From: Ariolimax columbianus
Lineage: Eukaryota; Mollusca; Gastropoda; Stylommatophora; Arionidae
Assembly (NCBI GenBank): GCA_036924085.1
Contig: JAVGWX010000011.1
Coordinates: 18,123,264 to 18,187,263, forward strand
Length of the DNA stretch: 64,000 nt
Direction of reading: 5' to 3'
Shown here: positions 1 to 10,035 of the stretch, piece by piece
Position numbering within the stretch: position 1 is the stretch's first letter
Layout: each line of letters starts with the position of its first letter
The notes under the pieces: model-generated
The model's database searches: none
Seen by the model: the letters and a program-made list of their open reading frames with translations, nothing else
Told to the model about the DNA's origin: nothing
Program-made: the position numbers and the translations under genes

Positions 1-187
1 ATTGCTTTATACAGCGTAACTATCACTTCCCTGCTCTTTTGTTTAATATTTAATTTTATATTTGCGCTTTTTACTGCATTATTTCATCTATTTAAATCCT
101 AGGTCCCTTTCCTTTTCTATCATTCTAATATTGTTCATTCCCATCTGTAATTATGTTCAATATTGGATCAACCTATGTCGATGACCG
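1..187 (-). mobile_element. CR1/L2-like LINE fragment, cut by window edge
   Basis: Reverse-strand translation gives, with frameshifts, the segment downstream of the reverse transcriptase active site (Asn-Ile-Glu-His-Asn-Tyr-Arg, then Lys-Glu-Arg-Asp-Leu-Gly) that also occurs in the better copy at 5349-6236. The first bases match the 'ctttatacaatttgacaatcacttcc' stretch of that copy, so the element extends left beyond the window. It is non-functional: several stops in under 200 bases. Confidence 0.6.
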
Positions 188-224
188 AATATGTATCCAC
201 ATTTGCAACTTAACTTAACACGGT

Positions 225-282
225 GTAGTGAAACATAACACATAGTCTATATTTTGAAACCAACCAATGATCACAGGTTGTA
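225..282. repeat. left flank shared with the 4.2-kb array
   Basis: The stretch ending in 'aaaccaaccaatga' lies just before the 30-bp minisatellite here and again at about 4195-4210, before the second such array. The shared flank shows the two arrays descend from one duplicated locus. Confidence 0.5.
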
Positions 283-509
283 AACTGCTGAGTGATGGGT
301 GAACCATGGACCAAGTGATGGGTGAACCATTGACCAACTGCTGAGTGTTGGGTGAACCATTGGCCAACTGTTGAGTGATGGGTAAACGATTGGTCAACTG
401 CTGAGTGATGGCTGAACCCTTGACCAACTTCTGAGTGATGGCTGAACCATTGACCAACTTCTGAGTGATGCGTGGACCAATGGTCAACCGCTGAGTGATG
501 AGTGATGGT
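283..509. repeat. 30-bp minisatellite (GAGTGATGGGTGAACCATTG type)
   Basis: About 7 to 8 units of 30 bp built on 'gagtgatgggtgaaccattg' followed by 'accaactgct'. The period is a multiple of three, which keeps a frame open on the minus strand; that frame is not a gene. Units differ by point changes, for example 'ggccaactgt' and 'gaccaacttc'. Confidence 0.85.
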
Positions 510-594
510 TTCTTCTTGTCAACCTGTACTCCAATGTAACACTAGCACTGTGCGTTCATTGATGGAATATCATTGATCACTGATATTTAATCTA

Positions 595-850
595 AATTAC
601 TTGGCAGTTTACAATAGCAGTTTACAATAGCAGTTTCGGACAGGATACATTTTGTGGGTTGTTAGTCTATGGATACCAGGGTGTTAGTCTAAGATCCCTG
701 GAAGTACTCACCAGTGAGGACTCAGAAAAAAACACATATGCAAGGGCTGGCATTGTTGATTGAACACATTCACAGACAAACGTGAGAGTGAGCACTTATA
801 TGCACACCTGCTGTAGGAAACCAGGAGAATAGCCAATAGGGCAGGGACAG
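595..850. repeat. segment duplicated at 2710-2880
   Basis: Shares 'cagtttaca', 'aggatacattttgtgg', 'gtgttagtctaagatcc', 'gattgaacaca' and 'gtaggaaacca' in the same order with 2710-2880. In both places it lies just right of a GAGTGAT-type array, so array and flank were copied together. The 595-850 copy carries extra sequence between the matching blocks. Confidence 0.55.
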
Positions 851-939
851 CTGTATCATCTGTCCAATCTCTGACCTGCTTACCTCCGCTGGAACGAGGA
901 GGGAATGGGGACTGTGCTTGCTTAGGCGTCGCCCTTCCT

Positions 940-1123
940 GCCATTTAGTGCACGCCTTCTGCCGAAGACGGATGTGTCGGACCGAAAGTTACAAATATCG
1001 CAGTCAAACTGTAAATTAGCAACACAACGCATCCGGACTACATCCTGCTACTTGCAAAGCCCTGTTCAGGACTTGGCAGCAGGAGATTGAGAACGAACGC
1101 AGAAGAAGAAGAAGAAGAAGAAG

Positions 1124-1153
<30 letters not shown>
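940..1153 (+). mobile_element. SINE-like element with (GAA)n tail
   Basis: Positions 958-1031 match the reverse complement of 11700-11775: 'cggatgtgt', 'ggaccgaaag', 'caaatatcgcagtcaa' and 'acacaacgcat' occur in the same order. A pure (GAA)17 tract at 1102-1153 follows and looks like a 3' tail. The insert splits the 30-bp array, which resumes at about 1165. No good A and B boxes are visible, so the 5' end is uncertain. Confidence 0.45.
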
Positions 1154-1154
<1 letters not shown>

Positions 1155-1161
1155 GCTTACC

Positions 1162-1275
1162 ATTTCTCCAACTGCTGAGTGATTTAGTGAACGATTGGCC
1201 AATTGCTGAGTTATGGATGAACCATTGCTGAGTGATTTAGTGATAGGTGAACGATTGGAAAACTTCTGAGTGATG
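1162..1275. repeat. 30-bp minisatellite remnant
   Basis: Continuation of the 283-509 array ('ccaactgctgagtgat', 'gaacgattggccaattgctg') right of the intervening sequence. Its right flank at 1275-1390 matches the right flank of the 4213-4477 array at 4488-4600 ('gtatga-tatcactca-atctattc', 'ttcttgatca-actactggtaatg'). Confidence 0.6.
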
Positions 1276-1430
1276 AACTTACAGGGAATGAATTACTTGT
1301 ATGACTATCACTTACATCTATTCAATGTGTGCTTCTCATTATTAATTCTTGATCACACTTACTGGTAATGGACTGTTATATTGGTTTCTGGAAGGGAAGG
1401 TATTTGGAGTGCCTGCCTAGTCATCACTCT

Positions 1431-2707
1431 CCAACTGCTGAGTGATTTGTGAAATCTGGTGAGTGATTGAGTGATTGGTGACAGCTGGTCAGGGATTGGT
1501 GACAACTGGTGAGTGATTGGTGACATCTGGTGAGTGATTTAGTGATTTGTGACAGCTGGTGAGGGATTGGTGACAACTGGTGAGTGATTGAGTGATTGGT
1601 GACAACTGGCGAGTGATTGGTGACACTTGGTGAGTGATTGAGTGATTAGTGACAACTGGTGAGTGATTGGTGACAACTGATGAGTGATTTGTGACAACTG
1701 ATGAGTGGTTGATTGATTTGTGACATGTGGTGAGTTATTTGTGACATCTGGTGAGTGAATTGTGACATCTGGTGAGTGATTGTTGGTGATAACTGGTAAG
1801 TGATTGAGTGATTGGTGACAGCTGGTGAGTGATTGGTGACAACTGGTGAGTGATTGAGTGATTGGTGACAGCTTGTGAGTGATTGAGTGATTGGTTACAG
1901 ATGGTGAGTGATTGAGTTATTGGTGACAGCTGGTGAGTGATTGGTGACAACTGGTTATTGATTGAGTGATGTGTGACAACTGGTGAACTATTGGTGACAA
2001 GTGGTGAGTGATTGAGTGATTTGCGACAATTGGTGAGTGATTGAGTGATTGGTGACAACTGGTGAGTGATTGGTGACAACCGGTGAGTGATTGAGGGATT
2101 AGTGACAATTGATGAGTGATTGATTGATTGGTGACAGCTGGTGAGTGATTGGTGACAACTGGTCAGTGAATGGTGACAACTGATGAGTGGTTGAGTGATT
2201 GGTGACAACTGGTTAGTGATTGAGTGATTTGTGATAATTGGTGAGTGATTGAGTGATTCGTTACAACTGGTGAGTGATTTAGTTATTGGTGACAACTGAT
2301 GAAGTGATTGAGTGATTTGTGACAACTGGTGAGTGATTGAGTGATTGATTATAACTGGTAGTGATTGTGTGATTGGTTACAATTTATGAGTGATTTAGTG
2401 ATTTGTAACAACTGGTGAGTGATTGAGTGATTTGTGACAACTGGTGAGTGATTGAGTGATTAGTGACAAATGGTGAGTAATTGAGTGATTTGTTATAACT
2501 GGTAGTGATTTTGTGATTAGTTACAACTGGTGAGTGATTGAGTGATTGGTGACATCTGGTGAGTGATTGGTGACAACTGGTGAGTGATTGAATGATTGGT
2601 GACAACTGGTGAGTGATTGAGTGGTTGGTTATAACTGGTAGTGATAGTGTGATTGATTACAACTGGTGAGTGATTGAGTGATTTGTGACAACTGGTGAGT
2701 GATAGAT
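1431..2707. repeat. 1.3-kb minisatellite, GTGATTGGTGACAACTGGTGA type
   Basis: Irregular tandem array made of short modules such as 'gtgattggtgacaactggtga' and 'gtgattga' joined in varying order. Open frames on the minus strand (Thr-His-Gln-Leu-Ser-Pro-Ile repeats) only reflect the lack of stops in the unit and should not be called as genes. The shared 'gagtgat-ggtga' core suggests common origin with the 30-bp arrays on either side. Confidence 0.85.
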
Positions 2708-2880
2708 GTAGCATTGACCAACTGTAACAGTAACACTGCAGTTTACAAAGGCAGTTTAGGAAAGGTGACATTTTGTGGATGCCAGGGTGCTAGTCTAAGA
2801 TCCGTGGATGTACTCAGTGAACTCAGTGATTGAACACATGTATTGAACAAACCTGCAGTAGGAAACCATCAGCTGGAGGA
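2708..2880. repeat. segment duplicated at 595-850
   Basis: Second copy of the flank described at 595-850, right of the GTGATTGG array. The match runs from 'cagtttaca' to 'gcagtaggaaacca'. Confidence 0.55.
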
Positions 2881-2883
2881 GTT

Positions 2884-3013
2884 ACGGTGTTACAGTTACA
2901 GTGTTACTGTTACAGTGTTACTATTACAGTGCTACTGTTACAGTGTTACTGTTACAGTGTTACCGTTACAGTGTTACCGTTACAGTGTTACTATTACAGT
3001 GTTACTGTTACAG
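2884..3013. repeat. 14-bp minisatellite (CAGTGTTACTGTTA)
   Basis: About nine units of 14 bp, 'cagtgttactgtta', with single-base variants. Successive 'cagtg' starts at 2899 and 2913 confirm the period. Confidence 0.85.
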
Positions 3014-3014
3014 T

Positions 3015-4195
3015 GATACTGTTCATAGAACCATGTCTAGCCTACTCTGCCAACTCTGAAATGACTGGCAGGAAGACTGGGGCGTGAGTCTGGAAGGTTG
3101 CATGGTTGTTTGGTTCTGAGCTTATGATGTGAATGTGCGTTGTATGGGTGTTCTGATTATGTGTGAGCGTACAGATTCGTGAACTGATTGTGTGTGAATG
3201 CACAAATCGACTGAGTACGTAATCTGATGGTGAGGGTGCAGAAGAAGACGGCTATAACATTTTTTGAGGTTGTAAAGTGTTGTTGTTGCAGATATAGGTA
3301 TAGACGTAGAAACTATGTTGACACGTATCATTGGCTCTTTTCATCTTGTCAGGCGATAGTAATTGTGTTATTAGCACAAAAGCCCGGGCAGAAATATAGA
3401 GACCATGTGTAGCCCATGCTGTATGGTCCCTCTTTCGGTCTGCCATGTTTACTCAAAGGAAAAGGTGATACTGCCCGATCAGCATAGCAATGCTTTATCT
3501 GTTTGTCTCTTGGGGCTTCACTCCTAGACCAGCTGCCAACCAAGGCTAAGTGCTTGGCCTGCCCTATCACAACACTCAGCTGAGGTTCTCTTTCCTCACT
3601 CCAAGATAAGGCATTGTATCCTCTTGCGTGTGCTCCTTTGCCTGTTGGATTGGTAGATGCTGACCAACTTTAAGAGTAATCAGAAAACAGGCTCCACAGC
3701 CATATATGACAAAACCCGACAAGAAACGCCAGTATCGTATCTACAAGGCCTAAGATGATTTGGAATGCAAAGTTTTCCTTCTCCTAGATGAGCTGCCTTC
3801 CCAGGCTTTCGAGTCCCATCTGCCCAAAACTATTGGTTTTAAGGCACCAGTGACTCAACTTCCGCCCTTCTCCTGTTTGTCAAAACGCACACCTACACCA
3901 ACTTAATGCTCCCATGGCGTGCGTCTTATTTAGCCTCTGACAACAAAGTCCAACTCCTGTTCTTTGCGCCGCAGAACTGTATATATATATATAACGTGAT
4001 TATTAAGTTTAGAAATTCTTTGGTTTTTGTTGATATTGAACAATAATTATTCTTGTAATAAATGATATTGTTTGTTTTATCGTCAGGATAGTGTTTACTA
4101 TGTCCGACTGTGTTGAAGTCGTGTCGTGGTGTAGATTTATGTTGTAACTTTTAAGATAAGTTAACTACTCAAACTAAAAGCATACGCTGCATTTT
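3015..4195. other. stretch with no recognisable gene
   Basis: Mixed-composition sequence with only short overlapping frames on both strands and no motif I recognise. A short (TA)n tract lies at 3979-3993. Confidence 0.5.
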
Positions 4196-4212
4196 AAACC
4201 AACCAATGACTA

Positions 4213-4477
4213 CTTGCTGAGTGATGGGTGAACCATTGGCGAACCACTGAGTGATGGGTGAACCATTGGCGAACCACTGAGTGATGGGTGAACCATTGAC
4301 GAACTACCGAGTGATGGGTGAACCATTGGCGAGCCACTGAGTGATGGGTGAACCATTGACGAACCACTGAGTGATGAGCGAACCATTGGCGAACCACTGA
4401 GTGATGGGTGAACGATTGACGAACCACTGAGTGATGGTTGAACCATTGGCGAACCACTGAGTGATGGGTGAACCACT
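4213..4477. repeat. 30-bp minisatellite, second locus
   Basis: About nine units of 30 bp, 'gagtgatgggtgaaccattg' plus 'gcgaaccact'. Purer than the 283-509 array and dominated by the 'gcgaac' variant. Both flanks match those of the first locus, so this is a duplicate that was homogenised separately. Confidence 0.85.
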
Positions 4478-4844
4478 GAGTCATGCATTTAAAATGGATG
4501 AATTAATACATGTTTGTATGAATATAACTATCACTCAAATCTATTCCTCTTTTACTTCTCACTTTCAATTATTGATCAAACTACTGGTAATTGATTGATT
4601 TATTGCATTTATTCCTTAAATTCTGAAAACCATTTGTTTAAAATTCTCTATTCTTGTTTCCTTCTGCAGGTCTTGGAGTATCCTTTCATTTATGTCCATT
4701 TTCAACTAGATGGTCCATTCTCTGTAGGAGTGAGTCCTTCCAGCTGAAAGTAATGGATAAAGACGAGGTGAAATAGGCTGATTTATAAATCGTTTTCACA
4801 TTAAAAAATGTAATCCATTTTATATTTGTTATAGGGAAGGAAGA

Positions 4845-5162
4845 CTAACGTCTGGTAAGGCAAAATATATTGATCAGACATGTTCGTCAGGGTCAGGAAA
4901 AACATACTGACCAAGACCATCACATTGGCTTCCCAGCGGCCGTTCCTGGAAACGGGCTGTTTTCATGGCAGGCTGGTTAACTAGGTGATGGATCGACGTG
5001 ATCTCCGTAGTAGTGAGCGACACGCAGGTGAAGATAAGCATAGCACAATCGCCTGGAGGACCCCGGTTCACCTTCATCAGCAAACTCGGGATGTGAGAAA
5101 AGCTACTGCAACACGTAACGTCCTTTTCAGGGCGCACAAAAGAGTAAAACTACTCACCAATG
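4845..5162 (+). repeat. dispersed repeat family A, copy 1
   Basis: About 300 bp. Matches 7075-7400 (reverse), 13135-13470 and 16243-16520 (reverse). Shared blocks in order: 'gactaacgtctggt', 'ggcaaaatatattgatcagaca', 'gtcaggaaaaacatactgacc', 'gtagtagtgagcg', 'ggttcaccttcatcagca', 'aacgtccttttcagggcgca' and 'aaagagtaaa'. No coding capacity is seen. A non-autonomous transposon is likely; class unknown. Confidence 0.65.
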
Positions 5163-5348
5163 TTGGTATTCGAAATAACATATTTGTTATTGTTTTTGAA
5201 AGTATAATAACGTACAGAAAATTGTAATTTGTTACAATTGTATGTGGAAAATTTGGCAAAAATAAAAAAAATCTACTGGAGCAGGAAAGTTTACAAAATG
5301 TGTTAATTGAAATGTGACTTACAGGCTAACTTATATAAGACACATCTT

Positions 5349-6236
5349 CTTAACCTAACTTAACTTAACGTTTTTACATTGGTTTAGAAGACTCATCAGA
5401 GTCTGTATACAATCAGTTACATTTGCATTACTCTGTTCTAAAAGCTGTGCGCATCCAATCTATTCTTAAATGCATTAACTATCCCTGCCTCGACTTCCTC
5501 CTAGGGCAATGCATTCCAAGCATTCACCACTATCTGACTAACAAAAAATTTATTAATATCCAATCTGGACCTTTCTTTAGTTAATTTGTACATGTACCCT
5601 CTTGTTCTTGTGGGTGGCTGTATTTTGAAAAAAAACGTGTTACAGTCTAATTTAACCTTTCTTGTGATTATCTTATAAACCTGTATTGTCCCCTCGAATT
5701 CTTCTCTTTTCTCAGTGTAGGCCAGTTTTTCGGAGTCTTTCATAACCGTAATTCTGGAATGCCACTATCAGTTTTGGCGTCTTTCTTTGTATCCTTTCCA
5801 GCATGTTTATATCTCCACGTATTCCACACCTGTACACAGTACTCCAATCTAGGTATAACTAATGCTTTATACAATTTGACAATCACTTCCTTACTCCTAT
5901 GTTTAATATTTATTTTTATCATTCCTAACATTGCGTTTCCCTTATTCACTGCTACCTGGACTTACTCACTCACCTTACCTTTATGATCTATTATTGCCCT
6001 AACGTACCTTTTCTTATTGTTCTTGTCCATTCTGTAATTATGATCCATATTGGATCTACCCATGTGAATGACTGTACATTTATCTATATAAACCCCATTT
6101 GTCATCTGCAGACGTCTCGAATTTTTATCGAAATCTGATCTCAATATATCGATATCTTCTATAGATAAGACACTCCTACATAGTTTGTGTCGTCCGCAAA
6201 TTTTCAATCATGGATCCCATACCATTGTCCAAATCG
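5349..6236 (-). mobile_element. CR1/L2-like LINE, 5'-truncated copy
   Basis: Reading the minus strand, this is the 3' third of a CR1-type ORF2. A damaged Phe-Ala-Asp-Asp region lies near 6200; then Ala-Met-Leu-Gly-Met-Ile-Lys with Val-Lys-Leu-Tyr-Lys-Ala-Leu-Val and Leu-Glu-Tyr-Cys-Val-Gln (5740-5949); then Thr-Arg-Gly-Tyr and Lys-Glu-Arg-Ser-Arg-Leu-Asp (5501-5743). The 3' UTR includes a 'gactcatcagagtct' near-palindrome and ends in a TTAAG-rich tail at 5349-5372. Frameshifts separate the pieces, so it is dead. Confidence 0.85.
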
Positions 6237-6239
6237 TCT

Positions 6240-6800
6240 TAGTCTTAGTTGGCCTTTACTTCTACAGGGGTGGATGCCGCTATGCTGGTTCCAGCTCTGG
6301 TGTAAGATGGATGTAGTCGAGATCAGGATTTCCTGCTTAGCAGTCTAGGCTCGAGCAGCTCATTTCTGCGCATCATTGAAACAAGTGCTGCGATGGGTTG
6401 TTAACCAATGTCCGAGGCCATCTTAATAGACTCAAATACTACAGAAAAGTAGACGACAGTCCGGACGCTTCTGGATCCATAACAACAACAACAACAGCAA
6501 CAGCAACAGCAACAACAACAACAAAAACAACACCAGCGTCTTTATACTTGATTAGAAGACTCTGCAGAGTCTGTATGCAACCAGTATCTTGAAGGGTGGT
6601 TAATTGATATGGGAGTCCATCTAAATGGACTCACAACACTAGATCAAAGTAGACCCGTAGCCCGTTAGGCGCCATCTATGCTGCTGCTAACAAACCACCT
6701 AACCATGGCCGGCTGTTATGCCATGTCAAACAGTTAGTCGCCTTTTACGACATGCTCTCTGTGTGGCTGTAGTGCTATTCTTGCCCTTCTCATGCACGAG
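6240..6800 (-). repeat. dispersed repeat family C, copy 1, with inserts
   Basis: Reverse complement matches 53480-53810 in two blocks: 'gcctagcctgctaag-aggaaa...gctacatccagctcatac-ggagctgg' (here 6250-6360) and 'catgtcgtaagaagcgactaactgtttgacatg' with 'ggccatggttaggtggtttgtt' (here 6690-6770). A (CAA)-rich tract at 6482-6532 and the last ~60 bp of a CR1 (6537-6597) lie between the blocks. Function unknown. Confidence 0.55.
6537..6597 (-). mobile_element. CR1 3'-terminal fragment
   Basis: A 60-bp piece matching the extreme 3' end of the CR1-like family: 'cgtctttatac-tgattagaagactctgcagagtctgtatgcaaccagt'. Contains the perfect 16-bp palindrome AGACTCTGCAGAGTCT at 6557-6572 that is typical of the family. 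Confidence 0.7.
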
Positions 6801-7074
6801 ATTCCTACTAGGGATAACACACACAAAAGATGAAGAGTGAGAAGAAGAAGAAGCTAGCATGATCACCTGTTCACTTTTGCTTCTTCGAATAAATGTGTCT
6901 TTAGCTTGAGCCAATTTCTGTCCCAAACCCAGCAGTTCTGAAGCCAATGCCATTTTCTGTGAGAAAATATTCATGAATACAAGACAATGTGATGAGAGAT
7001 TGAACGTTTAAACTTGTATATACCTATACTCACAACTGTAAGTCAGTATGATATAGGGTTGTTGTAATTTCGAA

Positions 7075-7400
7075 TGCTCTCAATGAGTATGCTCACTCTT
7101 TTGTGAGCCCTGAAAAGGACGTTAAGTGACCGGCTGCAGTAGCTTTCCACACATCCCGAGCGTGCTGATGAAGATGAACCGGGGCCCTCCAGGCTTCATC
7201 TGCATATCACTCACTACTACAGGGATCATGTCGATCCCTCACCTTGTTAGTCAGGCTGCAATGAAAACGACCCGTTTCTATGAAAGGTAGCGAGGAAGCG
7301 TTGAGAGTGTTGACCAGTATGTTTTGCCTGACCCTGAATAACATGTCTGATCATTATATTTTGCTTGACCAGACGTTAGTCTTCCTTCACATGTTATGGG
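7075..7400 (-). repeat. dispersed repeat family A, copy 2
   Basis: Reverse-strand copy of the family described at 4845. Conserved blocks include 'aaggaagactaacgtctggt' (rc, 7380-7400), 'gcaaaatataatgatcagacatg', 'gtagtgagtgatatgcagatgaag' split by changes, and 'aacgtccttttcaggg' (rc, near 7105). Confidence 0.65.
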
Positions 7401-7401
7401 T

Positions 7402-7434
7402 TAATAATAATAATAATAATAATAATTATAATAA
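7402..7434. repeat. (TAA)n microsatellite
   Basis: Run of taa/aat trinucleotides with one interruption, adjoining the end of family A copy 2. Confidence 0.9.
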
Positions 7435-7995
7435 TGTTCGCCTAGGCATCTACGGCCTGTTGCGTTGATCGACCACTACCACGTCCAACTGCTGGGGCTT
7501 GTTTATGCGTAGCATGTCGACCGAAACCCCTGCGGACTCCTCAGGTGGAGCCGAGTACTCTACTGCCTCGGGATGGGGATAGCGAGGAGTGTGTGTTGGA
7601 CCAATGTTTGTGTCATGCTTTTTTTGTCCATGTTTGACTCCCTGTTCTTTTTCTGTTCCGCCCCTGGTGCCTCTGGATTGTGTCCACCTTCAGGTCAGCC
7701 TGACTCCTACTGTGCTGATACGAAATTTGGAGAGGTATCGTGTAACCTCCAGTGGATAGGGGCAGAAGGAAGGCAATTTCAGTCTAAACAGGAAGGCCCT
7801 TGAATAGCGATAACCTGGGCTGAATTTCAGGGTGCAGGTAAGTGGGATGTTGAACGTCATCAAGGACTGGTTTCTCACGGCTTAAGCCAGTCACAAATCA
7901 GTAAGATAAAACAAAACAAACAGGAAAACCAAATGAAAGCACATAAATTTCACAGAATAAAGTTCTTTATACCACCTGGCAAAGGATTTGTCAAT
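7435..7995. other. stretch with no recognisable gene
   Basis: Only short overlapping frames. A plus-strand frame starting at 7573 runs 76 codons, but it overlaps an antisense frame and shows no motif. Nothing else is seen. Confidence 0.4.
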
Positions 7996-7999
7996 TATA

Positions 8000-8580
8000 A
8001 TAGAAACATGAACTAGCAAGCAGCAGAAAACGACACAAACACTGGAGCGAGTCGAAGGGTAGCCTGTCAGGCGCGGCCATCTTACTTATTGTTATTTGCA
8101 ATGGGACAGCTGCAAAATGTAGTGGACTGTTTCTAAAGACATTACAGCAGCATCCAGGCTTGTCATTAATATAATAATAGCTGTCCATTGTTGTCGATGA
8201 GGAACGTCGACAACATCCTGTCACAGCTTTCCCTGATGGATGTCGGTGCACATGTGGCTGAACAGGCATAACAGCCACACAAGGTCTGTAGAGGGTGATG
8301 GTGCTCCCGCTTCTGGTGATTTTCTGGTCTCGCGTCTGTTCTGGATTTCACAAGACGATGGTCTTCGCTGGTAGATACACCCATTTTGCGCTTCTCCAGT
8401 CAGATCTGTTTTGCGCACGACATTTCCAGGTGGTGACATATATCTGGCAACTTTTCAGTGAGTCGTGCTTTTTCTGCAGTGTATGGATGCTGGGCATGTC
8501 AGCCGTTGATGTCAGTGACACGATCTTGCCATCGGATGTTGCGTATTCATCTCAGGCAACCTGTGCGGAAGTGGTTTAAC
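8000..8580 (-). mobile_element. decayed LINE 3' region
   Basis: The minus strand near 8560-8520 reads Asn-Ile-Arg-Trp-Gln-Asp-Arg-Val-Thr-Asp-Ile-Asn, the hallmark segment downstream of the reverse transcriptase in many invertebrate LINEs. Further on (8384-8221) it is basic and ends with a cysteine-rich stretch (Cys-Tyr-Ala-Cys-Ser-Ala-Thr-Cys) like the C-terminal finger of such elements. Several frameshifts and stops. Family uncertain, possibly that of 13598-14330. Confidence 0.4.
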
Positions 8581-8674
8581 CTCCGTGCATGTCCAGAGTA
8601 CACATTCCATTAGAGTAGGGTTGGAATGATGGTTTAGTTAATGTAGGTTACCAGATACAAACAGATACACCCAT

Positions 8675-8785
8675 CCATACACTGGCCAATACATCCTGGT
8701 ATTACCCAAAGGACTATGATCTAGGGTTGAAAAAGTGTCCCTTTGCCAGTAGAATCCATAAAGATAAACATGTAATCAAACCACT
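8675..8785. repeat. dispersed repeat family E, copy 1
   Basis: Matches 52955-53065: 'catacactg-ccaata--tcctg-ta-c', then 'ctttgccagtagaatccataaagataaa'. A shorter third copy with 'gtgccttcgccagtagaatccagataggcaaatcttt' lies at 9100-9145. Non-coding; nature unknown. Confidence 0.5.
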
Positions 8786-8884
8786 CAAAAAACACACACA
8801 AAAAAGACTCAATAGTTGGAGTACTTTCAATTCCAGTTCGCACTAAGACGTATGACCTCCCTGAAGTCTTTAGAACAACTCATG

Positions 8885-9090
8885 AGTGAAATCAGCGATG
8901 CAAATTTGTGTTTGTCGGTAGTGCTGCCAGTCAGTCAAGCTATTTTGTTGGTCCAGGTCAATGTATAAAGATAGGCAAAGGGCGACAAGAACACCATACT
9001 CACAAATTGGTTTAGGGTTAAGACTAGGGTACAGCTTTGAGAGCAGCCTTAAGTGAGCTACTATTTTTGTGCGGGAAAAAGATGTGGTTA
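8885..9090. repeat. dispersed repeat family F, copy 1
   Basis: Matches 10040-10252: 'gcaaatttgtgtttgtcggtagtgctgccagtcagtcaagcta', 'tgttg-tccaggtcaatgtataaag', 'ggttaagac--gggta' and 'gtgcgggaaaaagatgtggtt' are in order. A third part copy lies at 10780-10850. Confidence 0.6.
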
Positions 9091-9099
9091 CTTGATGAC

Positions 9100-9150
9100 T
9101 AAAAGGTGTGCCTTCGCCAGTAGAATCCAGATAGGCAAATCTTTAATTCA
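9100..9150. repeat. dispersed repeat family E, partial copy
   Basis: About 45 bp matching the right end of family E, directly after the family F copy, in the same order as a decayed composite. Confidence 0.45.
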
Positions 9151-9657
9151 ATTTAAAAAAAATTAAAAAAAACCTAAAGTTTGAATATTTTGATTTCTGT
9201 GATATCACTGGTCTTTTAACTTAACTGACCGTCTTTATACTGGTTTAGAATACTCTGCAGAGTCTGTATACAACCAGTTTCATTTACATTTCTTTGCTGT
9301 AAAAGCTATGCGCATCCAGTCTATTTTTGAATGCATTAATTGTCCCTGCCTCCACTACTTCCTGTGAAAATAGATTTCAAACATTCACCACTCTCTGACT
9401 AAAAATATATTTCGTACTATCTAATCTGGACATTTCTTTAGTTAATTTATAGCTATGCCCTCTTGTTCTTGTAGGTGGTTGAATTTGGAAAACTTGTTAT
9501 AGTCTAATTTATTTATTCCTCTGATCATCTTATAAATCTGTATTGTCACCACGAATTCTTCTCTTTTCTAGACACTGTAGGCCGGTTTTTCTGTCTTTCC
9601 TCATAACTGTAATTTTGAAATCCCACTATCAGCTTTGTCACTCTTTCTTATATCCTT

Positions 9658-9670
9658 TCCAGCATGTTTA
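9658..9670. repeat. target-site duplication, left copy
   Basis: TCCAGCATGTTTA, identical to 9943-9955, flanking the SINE. A 13-bp perfect direct repeat is typical of LINE-driven SINE insertion. Confidence 0.9.
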
Positions 9671-9942
9671 GGGAGCCGCGTAGCCCAGAGGTTAGCGCGC
9701 TGCTTCGCATCTGAGTGGTCCTGGGTTTATTCCCCAGTTGAGGCGGAAATGTTTTTTTCAGAACGCAACGGCTCCCGGGTCGACCCAGCCTTAAATGGGT
9801 ACCGGTTTAGTCCGGGAAGTAAACGAGGAGAGCGACAGGAGATGGCTACCACCCTCATATAGCCGAGCCTTTGAAATGTGAGGTCGCTAACAAGAGGTGT
9901 TAGCCCTGTACTGCAGCAATGCTATGGGTTACTTTACTTTAA
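9671..9942 (+). mobile_element. tRNA-derived SINE, 272 bp, with target-site duplication
   Basis: The head carries a perfect polymerase III A box TAGCCCAGAGG (9681-9691) and a B box GGTTTATTCCC (9724-9734, two changes from consensus). The body holds 'gggtcgacccagcctta' and 'tgggtacc', which look like a conserved central domain. The element ends with a 'ttactttacttt' tail. It sits inside the CR1 between perfect 13-bp direct repeats, so both ends are fixed. Non-autonomous; it would need a LINE in trans. Confidence 0.88.
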
Positions 9943-9955
9943 TCCAGCATGTTTA
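9943..9955. repeat. target-site duplication, right copy
   Basis: TCCAGCATGTTTA, matching 9658-9670 exactly. Confidence 0.9.
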
Positions 9956-10035
9956 TTTCCACTCTACGATAAGGACTCCAGACCTGTACACAGTACTCCA
10001 ATCTAGGTCTAACTAATGCTTTATACAGATATAAC

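Larger units (their letters stand above)
9214..10030 (-). mobile_element. CR1/L2-like LINE 3' end, split by a SINE
   Basis: Same family as 5349-6236, tail first: TTAAG-type tail at 9214-9225, palindromic 'actctgcagagtct' at 9252-9267, then the C-terminal coding remnant (Thr-Arg-Gly, Lys-Glu-Met-Ser-Arg-Leu-Asp region) near 9380-9470. A SINE at 9671-9942 interrupts the element; without it the sequence 'tatcctttccagcatgttta' continues into 'tttccactctacg' as in the other copy. Many stops. Confidence 0.85.

Noticed and set aside
1735..2325. 196-codon minus-strand frame with Thr-His-Gln-Leu-Ser-Pro repeats
   Set aside because: Translation of an irregular minisatellite; other frames over the same array are also open.
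9671..9745. Functional tRNA gene
   Set aside because: A and B boxes are present but the cloverleaf is not closed, and the sequence continues into a SINE body flanked by target-site duplications.
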